Positions 8,961 through 18,300 of a stretch of 64,000 nucleotides of DNA are shown here, piece after piece. The notes under the pieces were generated by a model, which searched no databases, was not told the origin of the DNA, and saw nothing but the letters and a program-made list of their open reading frames with translations. Source of the stretch: Taibaiella chishuiensis (GTDB lineage Bacteria > Bacteroidota > Bacteroidia > Chitinophagales > Chitinophagaceae). Positions within the stretch are counted from its first letter, which is position 1. Every line of letters begins with the position of its first letter. The stretch spans positions 62,001-126,000 of the forward strand of contig NZ_PYGD01000011.1 in assembly GCF_003014535.1 (NCBI RefSeq), given 5' to 3'. The translations under genes were made by a program, and so were the position numbers.

Positions 8961-9209
8961 ATGAAAAAGAAAAAAATGGATTTAAATCCGAAGTTATTCC
9001 TGCAAAAGCAAGCGATAGCAGCACTGAACAAGGACCAGTCAAATGTGATCCTGGGAGGAGCGACCGAGTACAATGACCCTGCAGTTTCCGGCGGCACCTG
9101 TGGTCCTTGCCATACCGTTACCCTGCAATATTCCAGGTGCCACACCGTTAATAATGCCAATGGTGTATGCTGTTCGGTGATCAACACTGGCATCAACGGC
9201 CCGTGCTGA
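8961..9209 (+). CDS. Class I lanthipeptide precursor (Bacteroidota leader)
   Basis: This 82-residue peptide has the layout of a Bacteroidota class I lanthipeptide. Residues 1-33 form a lysine-rich leader with LNPKLFLQKQAIAALN, close to the family pattern LxLxKxxIAxLN, and end in the double glycine LGG. The 49-residue core holds six Cys and nine Ser/Thr, enough for several thioether rings, and repeats the motif CHTV and the tripeptide GPC. The known route is dehydration by LanB, cyclisation by LanC, and export with leader cleavage at the GG by a peptidase-containing ABC transporter. None of these genes is in the window, so maturation would have to come from elsewhere. A strong terminator follows. 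An alternative start is ATG at 8976. Confidence 0.8.
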   Translation: MKKKKMDLNPKLFLQKQAIAALNKDQSNVILGGATEYNDPAVSGGTCGPCHTVTLQYSRCHTVNNANGVCCSVINTGINGPC

Positions 9210-9243
9210 CCCTGACTGTTTAATCCGATTTTTTTGAGCACTT

Positions 9244-9280
9244 GCCCGGTAATAGACTCCCGCTGCTACCGGGCTTTTTA
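9244..9280 (+). terminator. Rho-independent terminator of the lanthipeptide gene
   Basis: A perfect 8-bp stem GCCCGGTA / TACCGGGC with a 15-nt loop is followed directly by TTTTTA. It begins 35 bp after the stop codon. Confidence 0.85.
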
Positions 9281-9456
9281 TACCCTCCTCCCTGACGGGC
9301 CGCGGGGACCCCGGCGAGCATGCCTGAGATCACGGGCAATTGCAGGCTGAACCTTTTGACTCGAAAGCCCCTTTATTTGTCCGGGAGCGCCCGCATCTTA
9401 TCCAATGCTATCGTTTACTTTTATGACCTGCTTAATCACACTTAAAAACGAAGGCT

Positions 9457-10008
9457 ATGCGAACCGTAACATTCGGCATGAATATCAGTATAGACGGCTA
9501 TTGCGATCATACCCTCTTCCATCCCGACCCGACGCTGCACGACTACTTTACCGACATGATGCGCGATGTGGACCTGCTCTTTTTCGGCAGGGTGATGTAC
9601 GAGCTTATGTTTCCTTATTGGGCCGATGTAGCCAGGGACCAATCGGGCACACCGGATGAAAACCGGTTTGCAGCAACACTTACAGCTATCGACCGCATTG
9701 TCGTGTCGCGGTCATTGACGCTTAAAGATGACAAAGCACAAATCGTACGCAATAACCCGGCCGAAGCCTTGCGCCAGCTGAAACAACTGCCCGGTAAAAA
9801 GATTTCGGTGGACACGGTAAGTATGCTGCCGGAACTGGCAAGCGCAGGACTTATCGATGAGTTTTACCTCGTCGTACACCCGGTAATTATCGGCCGGGGA
9901 AGACGCCTGTTCGCCGACGGTAGCCTGAAAGATAACCTTGACCTAAAGCTGGTAAGCACCCGGGCCTTCTCATCGGGGTGTGTGGCACATCATTATCATA
10001 AACGGTAA
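9457..10008 (+). CDS. DHFR-like / RibD C-terminal domain reductase
   Basis: This 183-residue protein fits the dihydrofolate reductase family branch related to the RibD C-terminal reductase domain (YyaP/YwjB-like). It begins MRTVTFGMNISIDGYCDHT, with the typical NxSIDG motif. It continues with DLLFFGRVMYELM, an NADPH-binding region around KKISVDTVSMLPEL, and the end pattern EFYLVVHPVIIGRGRRLF, all diagnostic for the family. These small proteins are thought to use NADPH, but a substrate is seldom known; they are not essential folate enzymes. It follows the lanthipeptide gene behind a terminator, so it is its own transcription unit. Confidence 0.92.
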   Translation: MRTVTFGMNISIDGYCDHTLFHPDPTLHDYFTDMMRDVDLLFFGRVMYELMFPYWADVARDQSGTPDENRFAATLTAIDRIVVSRSLTLKDDKAQIVRNNPAEALRQLKQLPGKKISVDTVSMLPELASAGLIDEFYLVVHPVIIGRGRRLFADGSLKDNLDLKLVSTRAFSSGCVAHHYHKR

Positions 10009-10098
10009 ACATGCCCCCAGCGGAACGCCACCACTAGCGTGGAGTATAAAAAGAGTGAGCATCGCAGCGCGGCATTACGACCTGGACAACAAAACAAA

Positions 10099-10119
10099 GT
10101 CATAGCGGGACGCTATGAC
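10099..10119. repeat. REP-like palindrome, copy 1
   Basis: GTCATAGCG-GGA-CGCTATGAC is a perfect 9-bp inverted repeat with a 3-nt loop. It lies between the convergent reductase and pseudouridine synthase genes. It belongs to the same family as the palindromes at 42.2-43.2 kb and 57666-57684. Confidence 0.65.
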
Positions 10120-10125
10120 CAGGAT

Positions 10126-11802
10126 TTAGAAATCTTCTTCGACCAGGAAACGCATGTTTGCACCGGATACCGGGTGGATAAATTCGAGCAAGGCTGCATG
10201 CAGGTATAAACGCGCAGCCGGTGTTCCGTACAGGTCGTCGCCCACAATCGGGGCGTGTAGCCCCTGTTCGTGTGCGGCATGCATCCGCAATTGATGCGTA
10301 CGCCCGGTAAGCGGCCAGAAGTGTATTTTCGTTTGTCCTTCCATACGGGATACCACCTGCCAGCGGGTAACGGCCTTTTTCCCGAATTCAAAACAAACCA
10401 ATTGCCTGGGCCGGTTATCCAGGTCGCCCCTCAGGGGCAAGCTGATCTCGCCTGCTTCGCCTGTTATCTCCCGGCTTAGCAAGGCCGTATAACGCTTGTG
10501 TACTGTACGTTTCAGGAACTGTTGCTGGATATGCTTATGCGCCGCTTTGGTTTTGGCAACCACCAGCAAACCCGAGGTGGCCATATCCAGCCGGTGAATG
10601 ATCAGTGGTTCGATATCCTTAAACCGTTGTTTCAACCGGGTGTAAACCGAATCGCTGATATTGATGCCTGGTACGGAAAGCAAGCCGTGGGGCTTGTTAA
10701 CCACAACGAAACTTTCGTCTTCAAAAACGACATCCAGTGTTTTAAATGAGCCGGGGTTATGTAACATCGGATCTTCATCCAGTTCGATACCCTCCAGCAT
10801 ATGTTTGAGTATGGGTTTGCATTTGCCGGTACAGGCAGGATAGAACCGGCCATGCACCCTGATCTCCGATTTGGGCGGGGCGCCCCACCAGAACTCCGCC
10901 ATGGCAAGGGGTTTGTAACCTTGCAGGAAAGCATATTGCAGCAATTTAGGCGTGGCACATTCGCCGGCGGCTGCGGGCGGCACACCAAAAACCGTTTCGC
11001 TGAAAATAGCATGCAGGCTCTTCAATTGTCCATCCTTATTCAGGAAAGCATACTGTTCGAAAAGCTGTTGCTGCAATGCGGCCGACCGTTCCCTGCGTTC
11101 TTTTTTGAGCGCCTCTATACGATCGCTGCATGGAGCAAGCCGGAGCTGCAACTCGTTGAGGCTACCGGCACAGGAGGCCTGGAGCACCGCCAGACGGTGT
11201 TTATCATGCAGGCTGGACCTGACCATCAGTGCCTCAAACTCTTCGTAGGCTTCGGGCGACAGGCAGGCCTTTTGTTCCCGGCGCTGCCGCTTGCGGTCCT
11301 GTTTATTAATCCTGAGCTCCTCTTTAAAAGCAGCTATTTCTTTTTCCGTTTGTACCGACAGGCTTTCCAGTTCCTGTTGCAGGGCAATATAACTTTCGTC
11401 ATTTTCCAGTGCTTTAACCTCCCGGTTGATATCGTTGAGGATATACTGTCCTTCCAGGAAAAAACTACCTTCGGCCAGCATATCAAAAACAGGCGGTACA
11501 AAACGGGGATGGTTATTGGAATTGGCCAGTTTTCCCGAGAAGGCAGACAAATAACCCAGTCTCCCTTCCTTATCCTGTACCACCAATACGCCGAACATCT
11601 TGCCAATTGCCATTTCCTGCACATCCTGGTCCAGGCCGAAATTATGATCGAGCCCGGATTGAGCGCCCAGGTACTGTTTCAGCCCCTCCGCCGCAATAGC
11701 AGCCAAGGGGTGCGGATCATAATAAAAGGGAAAGGTAAACCGCTCCGGCATGGCTATTCCCGACACTTCCTGTTCCTCAAAATAAATAACCTTCCCGGTC
11801 AT
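10126..11802 (-). CDS. RluA-family pseudouridine synthase with long N-terminal extension
   Basis: The product is about 558 residues from MTGKVIYFEEQ; the 15 extra residues upstream to 11847 look like leader. The C-terminal part (about 350-558) is a RluA-type catalytic domain with the motif HRLDMATSG and catalytic Asp406. It isomerises uridine to pseudouridine in rRNA or tRNA. In front lies a long extension with a charged coiled coil (about 125-250) and a Cys pair in PACTGKCKPIL near 322-329. The usual S4 domain is absent. Long RluA proteins of this kind are known in several phyla, and their RNA target is not certain. It shares an intergenic region with the divergent T9SS protein gene. Confidence 0.92.
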   Translation of the reverse strand: MTGKVIYFEEQEVSGIAMPERFTFPFYYDPHPLAAIAAEGLKQYLGAQSGLDHNFGLDQDVQEMAIGKMFGVLVVQDKEGRLGYLSAFSGKLANSNNHPRFVPPVFDMLAEGSFFLEGQYILNDINREVKALENDESYIALQQELESLSVQTEKEIAAFKEELRINKQDRKRQRREQKACLSPEAYEEFEALMVRSSLHDKHRLAVLQASCAGSLNELQLRLAPCSDRIEALKKERRERSAALQQQLFEQYAFLNKDGQLKSLHAIFSETVFGVPPAAAGECATPKLLQYAFLQGYKPLAMAEFWWGAPPKSEIRVHGRFYPACTGKCKPILKHMLEGIELDEDPMLHNPGSFKTLDVVFEDESFVVVNKPHGLLSVPGINISDSVYTRLKQRFKDIEPLIIHRLDMATSGLLVVAKTKAAHKHIQQQFLKRTVHKRYTALLSREITGEAGEISLPLRGDLDNRPRQLVCFEFGKKAVTRWQVVSRMEGQTKIHFWPLTGRTHQLRMHAAHEQGLHAPIVGDDLYGTPAARLYLHAALLEFIHPVSGANMRFLVEEDF

Positions 11803-12087
11803 ACTGCGTATTCCAATTTTGCTGCAAAAGTAAGCTAAAGCGACCATCCTGCAGGACGTAAAAACGGAATACCGTTAACCGCCCCCGTTAAGCGCACCTT
11901 CAAACCTGCCCAGGGCGCTACGGCTATCTGCCTTTTGTAACACTTATTCCGATTCCCCAACGCTTATACAGTTGTTATTGCGACGATACTCTAACCTGCT
12001 TTGTTTTGCAGTCAAAGCCCCTATCCTTTCACGATTGAAAAATTTTATCCAAACCAACAATATCTCTTAACCTCCAAACAACAAACC

Positions 12088-14205
12088 ATGATGTTACCCA
12101 ACATGCCCCGGCAAACCAAAACCCGGAAAACACTGGCCAGGCAGGCTATTTTACTGGTCGGCCTATGCTGCCTTACCCTGAATGCAGGCGCCCAGGTGAT
12201 TACTATTAACAATAACCCCACCCAGGTCGCGTTTACCATGGGATTCAATGGTTATCTCCCCCCGGTACAATTGCGTTATGTAGACACACGGCCCGGAGCC
12301 CCTGTGGTAACCGGCTGGGCCGTGAGCGCCAGCGCGCCGCTGCTTGCCCCGACCAGTAGCGGCGGCACTTACGGCTACAACCTGCCTTTCCCGACAGCTA
12401 CTACAACCGTGAACGCACCGACTTATACCAGCTACGGAGATGCCACGGTTAATGCCTTTAATGCCAGCGGCCTGGTCGCTTCCAAAGCCATTACGATCTA
12501 CCCGCGCGATGTAGCGGTGCCTAACTCTATCAGCTATACGGCCGGTAATGTATCCGGCGCCAAAACCTTTACGGCGACAGGTAACCGGTGGGTTAACGGA
12601 GCCGCCTATTACGGCTGGACGGCCTCTGAAAACTATACGATAACAGGCAGTGGCGCTACCGCTACAGTAAGCCCGCAGCCCTGGGCGCCATTCGATGAGT
12701 TCCTGAGTGTATCCTGTTATTTTGTGCCCAACGGGGCGCCATTCAGCAGTTCGGAAGGCTACCTGCCCTATGGCCAAACGCCTGCAGGCGCTATCAGCCG
12801 CGAAGCCTGGATCACCTCTGACAATCCCAGCAATATCGTTTGCGGCTTCACTGCGGTTGTGCTGACGGTAGATGCGGACGACCATCCGAATGCAGGACCT
12901 TATACCCCCGGCGGCACCTCGGCGGCCACAGGACCGCAATCCTGGAAACTGAGGCATTTCACCCGCCAATGGTTCAAGAATATGGTCCCGATCCCGGGCG
13001 CTACAGGAAGAAACCTTATCGTAGCCGGCCCCGGCTCCTACCATTGCGTTATCAAGCAATACAACCAGGTTGCCGGGTCCGGCGGTACCTATGTCTGGTC
13101 CGGCACCGCTGCCGCGGAAAAAACCAGTAATACGATCGCGGTCAATAGCCCGACCCCGGTCAGCAGTTTTAGCGCGCCCGACTTCACGATCAACGGGCTG
13201 GATGTATCGACAAGGAAGGATGTTTATTCCTGTAATCCCATCACCTTCAACCGTACGGCGGGTGGTGGTAATAGCGCTTACAGGATCGACATCAAACAAG
13301 GCACACCTGTTGTATGGAGCAGCGGCGTTGTACAGGGGATGGCGCCCGCCGCATTCGATCTCAGGTCGGCATACCCGGCTATTACCGCAGGGGGTAACTT
13401 CGACATTGTTTATACCCTGGTTAACCAATGCGGCGAGAGCGGCGCATCTAAAACAGGGAAAATAAACGTACTGGTTCCGACCTCCAACCTGGCGCTTCAA
13501 ACCAATGCAGCTACCCTGACCGGCGTCGACAAGAATTATTTCCCGGTTAGTACCAGTATCAGTAGCCCGGACGACGTGGGCCCTACCGAAACCACATTTG
13601 TCATTGCGGGGGACTACTCATCGCCAACGGGTGCAGGTGTCTGCAATTACAGTTACCATGTGGAGCAACTGGTGGGTGCAACATGGACACCGGTAGGCGT
13701 AACGACCACCAAGTTATCGGACTGCACAAAGACGCTGGCAAAAACAGTAGGCATTAATGTTGCCGCCGGAGGCGCTCCATCCGGGTTTATGGATTATTTC
13801 AAGAATGTTGCCGGGGATATGACTACCTGGCGCTTCGTGGTAGACCTGACGAACGATTGCGGCACAAATACGAAATACGCAGTATTCCGGCTGAACAAGG
13901 GTGGGTACGCCCGGCCCGGCAAAACAAGTATCCGGGCAAATGAAGACCTGGCGGACAAGATCAGCTTTGCGCCCATGCCTTTTACCAATACCCTCAATGC
14001 ACAGCTTGAGCTTGGCGCAACAGCAAAGATCAATATGCGGATATACACCATCGACGGACGACTGGTATACGAACTGAAAGACCGCAGTATGGCAGCGGGC
14101 AGCCAGTCGCTCGAAATTGCAACGGACAACTGGCAGCCGGGTATCTACTTCTATACGGGTAATATCGGCGACCAGGCGATTAACGGCAAGCTTATACGCC
14201 GCTAA
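12088..14205 (+). CDS. T9SS-exported cell-surface protein, unknown function
   Basis: The protein is about 705 residues if it starts at the ATG at 12088 (a second ATG follows directly); the frame is open upstream, but only from a TTG. A signal peptide covers roughly residues 1-36, ending at LNAGAQ. The body is rich in Thr, Ser, Gly and aromatic residues and looks like repeated beta-sandwich or PKD-like modules without a clear enzyme motif. The last 80 residues (FAPMPFTNTLNAQLEL to NGKLIRR) form a type A T9SS C-terminal sorting domain with the marker patterns IYTIDGRLVYE and WQPGIYFY. It is therefore sent to the cell surface or released. The function is unknown; adhesion or matrix binding is a guess. 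Confidence 0.88.
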   Translation: MMLPNMPRQTKTRKTLARQAILLVGLCCLTLNAGAQVITINNNPTQVAFTMGFNGYLPPVQLRYVDTRPGAPVVTGWAVSASAPLLAPTSSGGTYGYNLPFPTATTTVNAPTYTSYGDATVNAFNASGLVASKAITIYPRDVAVPNSISYTAGNVSGAKTFTATGNRWVNGAAYYGWTASENYTITGSGATATVSPQPWAPFDEFLSVSCYFVPNGAPFSSSEGYLPYGQTPAGAISREAWITSDNPSNIVCGFTAVVLTVDADDHPNAGPYTPGGTSAATGPQSWKLRHFTRQWFKNMVPIPGATGRNLIVAGPGSYHCVIKQYNQVAGSGGTYVWSGTAAAEKTSNTIAVNSPTPVSSFSAPDFTINGLDVSTRKDVYSCNPITFNRTAGGGNSAYRIDIKQGTPVVWSSGVVQGMAPAAFDLRSAYPAITAGGNFDIVYTLVNQCGESGASKTGKINVLVPTSNLALQTNAATLTGVDKNYFPVSTSISSPDDVGPTETTFVIAGDYSSPTGAGVCNYSYHVEQLVGATWTPVGVTTTKLSDCTKTLAKTVGINVAAGGAPSGFMDYFKNVAGDMTTWRFVVDLTNDCGTNTKYAVFRLNKGGYARPGKTSIRANEDLADKISFAPMPFTNTLNAQLELGATAKINMRIYTIDGRLVYELKDRSMAAGSQSLEIATDNWQPGIYFYTGNIGDQAINGKLIRR

Positions 14206-14252
14206 ACAACAGTCCCTTCTTTAATAGTATACAAGGCAGACCTGCTGCCGGT

Positions 14253-14293
14253 AACGCCTGCGCGCCTGTACATCCGGGCCGCAGGCGTTTTAC
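14253..14293 (+). terminator. Terminator of the T9SS protein gene
   Basis: AACGCCTGCG / CGCAGGCGTT forms a perfect 10-bp stem with a 17-nt loop, followed by TTTTACCG. It lies 48 bp after the stop codon and 35 bp before the convergent isochorismatase gene. Confidence 0.8.
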
Positions 14294-14327
14294 CGTACAG
14301 GCAGCAAGACCGGCACCGGCAATGCAA

Positions 14328-14957
14328 CTAATGCTTCAGCATACGTTCGGCATATTGCATACCGATACCATAGGTACCCGCATAACGTTTCATCAGTTTA
14401 GACACCGCGCCCGCCGTCGGGCGGTTCCAGTCCCGCTGCAGCTCCAATACGTACTGCACGGCGGTAATGGGTTGCACGCCTGCCTGTACCATACGGTCCA
14501 TGGCTCTTTCGTGCGCTTCGGTAGATACATCGCCACAGGCATCTGCGATCACGTATACTTCATAGCCCTCTTCCAATGCAGACAGGGCGGGATATACGAT
14601 ACAGACGCTGGTCCAGAGGCCGGCCATCACGATTTTCTTTTTGCCCGGCTTTATAATAGCCTGGTAAGCGGCTTCATCTTCCCAGGTATTCATCGATGTA
14701 CGGTCGATATACGGGTATTCCGCTTTGGGATAGTGTTCCAGGATTTCGGGAAATACCGGTCCGGCAAAATGATCCTCCCCCACCGTCGTATTAATGGTAG
14801 GAATAGCGAATACTTTAGATCCGCCGCAGACCAGGCCCACATTCTGCCGCAGTTCCTGCATAGCATGGCTGTGCGTTGCAAACGCCATCTGACCTTCGTA
14901 GTCGATCAGCACCAGGGTATGGTTATCGGGCGCCAGTAATTTATCAGCTGGTTTCAT
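14328..14957 (-). CDS. Isochorismatase-family cysteine hydrolase
   Basis: The product is about 209 residues from MKPADKLLAPDN. The frame is open further upstream to 15200, but that part has no family match and contains a terminator hairpin, so the internal start is preferred. Motifs of the isochorismatase-like fold are LVLIDYEGQM with Asp19 and GLWTSVCIVYPALSALEEGY with the nucleophile Cys119. It resembles the YcaC group of hydrolases, whose substrates are mostly unknown (amides such as nicotinamide or related compounds). It is transcribed alone, with no NAD-salvage genes beside it. Confidence 0.92.
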   Translation of the reverse strand: MKPADKLLAPDNHTLVLIDYEGQMAFATHSHAMQELRQNVGLVCGGSKVFAIPTINTTVGEDHFAGPVFPEILEHYPKAEYPYIDRTSMNTWEDEAAYQAIIKPGKKKIVMAGLWTSVCIVYPALSALEEGYEVYVIADACGDVSTEAHERAMDRMVQAGVQPITAVQYVLELQRDWNRPTAGAVSKLMKRYAGTYGIGMQYAERMLKH

Positions 14958-15082
14958 TGCATTTATTGTTCTTGTGAAGTACAATAATAGGGCAATATTG
15001 TTTATGCCGGCAACTGAAGCTGTTTTAGGCGTAAAGACACGGCGCTGCTGCCCCTTCCGGCCGGTAAGGATAAATTTGTCCA

Positions 15083-15111
15083 AAGCAAAAAAACCGGGCT
15101 GAATAGCCCGG
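15083..15111 (-). terminator. Minus-strand terminator
   Basis: CCGGGCT-GAAT-AGCCCGG is a perfect 7-bp stem, followed on the minus strand by TTTTTTTGC. It lies 265 bp beyond the stop of the 1674-residue gene, behind another terminator, so it may serve a separate short transcript. Confidence 0.75.
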
Positions 15112-15312
15112 CTTGCTCCTACTCGTACCTTAATCCACGTTATGGCTGATACAAGATCTTGCATACTAAAGACTCCCCGGTAGAAAAAGGAAGGCCGCAA
15201 TATGTATATGGGATACCATCATCATCCCTGCAACAAAACCCTAGTTCCGGGCTATACCGTGCATGCAGGATAATTTGCATTTTTCTGAAATTTCCAATGG
15301 GCTTCACAACGA

Positions 15313-15345
15313 TAAAAGGCTGCCGATATTACTATCGACAGCCTT
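15313..15345 (-). terminator. Terminator of the 1674-residue protein gene
   Basis: The 12-bp stem AAGGCTGCCGAT / ATCGACAGCCTT (one wobble) with a 6-nt loop is followed on the minus strand by TTTTATCG, 31 bp past the stop codon. Confidence 0.8.
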
Positions 15346-15375
15346 GATCAACCACCTTAACCAAAAGGATCTTTA

Positions 15376-18300
15376 TTATAACTTAATCACCTTGCGGGAA
15401 ACGACTGCTCCGCCCGGTGCAATAACCCGGATATGATAGAGGCCTTGAGGCATACCGCTCAGCTGCAGGGTAGCAGTTGTACCGGAAACCTGGCTCTCTT
15501 TTATTTTCCGACCGGAAGCGTCCAGGATATGGATCGTTTCCGTGCCGTCCAGGCCGCTCACCGTTACAAAGTCGCGGGCCGGGTTGGGCAGGATCTGGAT
15601 TGCCGCTCCGTTTCCGGTTACGACCTGCCTGATATTGCTATATACGTACCGGCCATCGTTATCGGTTTGCTTTAAGCGATAATAGCTCTGTCCTTTAAGC
15701 GGCTGCAGGTCGGCATGCTGGTAAGCCAGTGCAGTGGCGCTGTTGCCTCCGGGTGCACGCGAGGTTACGAAACCGATCGCTGTCCACTGCTTGCTGTCTG
15801 CGCTGCGCTCTACCGCAAACCCACGGTTGTTGTGTTCGGATGCCGTAAGCCAGTCCAGTACGACCTGGCTGCCCTGTACCTTAGCCGTAAACGAGGTAAG
15901 CGTAACGGGTAATACTACACCGGCAGGCTCTGTAGAGGATACGAATACAAAGCTGGAGAAACTGCTTACGTTATAGAAATCTACATAAGCAACGCCATCC
16001 TCGGTACCGCTGGCATCAGGTATTACCTGCATAGCAGCGCCACCCGTAAATACGCCATTGGTATTGATATCGCCGGCGATCGTTGCAGCATTGCCCTGGT
16101 ATTTGAACCAGCCATTGGTCTGTGCATTGCTGATCTGGGTAGCCGCCTTTTCGGCTGCGCTGTAGTATACCCTTACTTTCACACCGGTATAGTTGCCATT
16201 GCTGGCGTCTGTAATAGTGGTCACACGCGGCATAAGCCGGGTTTGCCTCCCGTTGTTGTTGTACTGTGCACCGGTTGGTGTTATGGTTACGCCCAGGTTG
16301 CCCAGCTGTACAGTGGTCATACCGCTTATCGCCAGGTACTTATTGCTTCCTGCGGTTTGTTTGGCATACCGCCAGCTGTTGGTACTGCAGGTAGAAAAGT
16401 TAGGCACAGTAGTCGTAGTTGCAGGTAAGGTAACCAATCCCGGTTCCACACCGGCCAGTTTCGCGAACGTGAAATAGCTGGCGCCTTGCGGGAAATTGTT
16501 CAGGGCTTCGTAATCGGTGCCATTTACGGTAAGCGGCGCTACCACAAGGCCCGAAGTAAAGTTCTCATCGCTGGCATAGATAATGGCATACTGTGTACAA
16601 CCGTCTTCGGCCGCGAGCGTGGTCGTACCGACTGAGGCCACGGGGAAGCGGAGTTTCACGGTTTGACCAACGCCGCTGTTACGTACTTTCCATACGCGTT
16701 TCATCCTGCGGTTGGCGGCGTTGCCATTATAACTGAACGTGGTATATGTAGCGGCGTTATTGGTCATCGCCGACACGCTGCCGTTATCGCCCCAGAGCAT
16801 AAACTGTCCGTCGGCCAGTGTACCGGTATTGGCGGCATTGGTAGCATACAGGCTGCCCAATCCCATAGCCACCTGGTTATTGGTGTTGGTATGCTGGCTG
16901 GAACTCTGTTTCTGGTACAGGGCGGAGATGGTATCCCTGCCGATACCGGCTACATTATGATAGTAAGCGCTATCTGCTTGTTTATCCCAAACGATTGCTG
17001 CTTTCGAGCTCAGATAATGACGGCTCGTATCGAGCGTTACACCATATTTAATCGCGAGGTAAGCATCGACGCGGTTACGTTCTTCTGCGGTGATATTACC
17101 ATTACCATAGATAATCACTTCGCCTACACTACCGACAATACCGCCATCATCACCACTGGTACCTGCACCGGTGTTCGCACCGAAGATATGTCCGCCGGTA
17201 ACCTCGCCGATGGCTGCATGGGTGTATACCGTACCGGTAGCAGAACCATTCACACCTTTGCTGAAACTCTGATCGTGGAAGTTGTTATACGAGATGCTGG
17301 ATACATTCGACGCAACCGCCGGCACAGTGCCAGAATTGAACAACAGGCTACCGCCATTGTCACGACGGGCTATAGCGCCATTACCATAAAGCCCCGGAGC
17401 ATCCCAGTTGGTACCGTTAAGCGTCGTATTGTTCATGCCGACGTTGAAATAACGACCACCGGACATGCCCTCTTTCGTCAGGGTAAAGATGTCGAAATCC
17501 AGGCTATTCAGGGTACCTACGGTTATATTCCCGATCTTCTGATCGGCAGCCGTAAAGTTGATACCCGGGTTAAAGTTGAAGTAATTGGCCGCACCTGCTC
17601 TGAATACCGGCAGGTTGGCCGTCGCGATCTGTGATGCAGTAACACCCGAGGCATAATCGGTCCAGGCAGTAACGCTGGTACCGTCGCCGGTAGCGGTTAC
17701 ATTCATATCGGCACGATACCAGTGGCTAAGCCCGTTGGCCACACCACCCGGTGCGTGCGCCACATAGGCAGCGAAGGTAAAGTACTGACCATTGGCCAGG
17801 GTTACATCGGCATAGTTATAAACAGTCCCGTTTATAGTCGTCGTATTGGTCGTCATACCGGTCAGCACATCGCTGGCATTAAATACCGAGTCGGCGCTTT
17901 GCAACAGGGACAAGTTGTTGAGTCCTGCAGGCCATGCCACGCGTACGGCACCTACACTACCCGTATTCTGTACTTTCCATATGGATTTGAACCGGTAGTT
18001 CACGCCGTTGAGCCCATCAATCAGCACACCCGGCGATTTGCTCTGGCCGTTGTCTCCCCATACGAGGTACTGCCCATCATTCAGCAAACCTACGGTGTTC
18101 AGGTCATTGGCGTTAGCCAGACCGGTAGTTCCGATCAGTACCTGCTTACCCGTATTTACACTCCTCGATTGTTTCTGGTTTAAGCCGGAACTATAGTCAT
18201 AGGCAATACCGGCTATATTCTGCGCAAAACCGTTGTTTTGCGTGGCATTCCATACATTCACAGCATTGCTGCTGAGGTAGTCGGCAGTGCCGGTACCGGC

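Larger units (their letters stand above)
14958..15375. other. Intergenic region with two minus-strand terminators
   Basis: The region holds the terminators listed at 15083 and 15313 and the promoter of the hydrolase gene. The interval 15112-15312 between two terminator-like hairpins could encode a small RNA, but I see no promoter box that supports this. Confidence 0.4.

Noticed and set aside
10801-11838. 345-residue plus-strand frame
   Set aside because: Antisense to the conserved pseudouridine synthase, which has the HRLDMATSG motif in the other frame.
12163-13500. 445-residue minus-strand frame
   Set aside because: Antisense to the T9SS protein at 12088-14205; composition is Arg/Gly-rich and no motif is seen.
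14958-15200. N-terminal extension of the isochorismatase-type hydrolase
   Set aside because: The added 81 residues cross a terminator hairpin and have no family match; the internal ATG at 14957 fits the family start.
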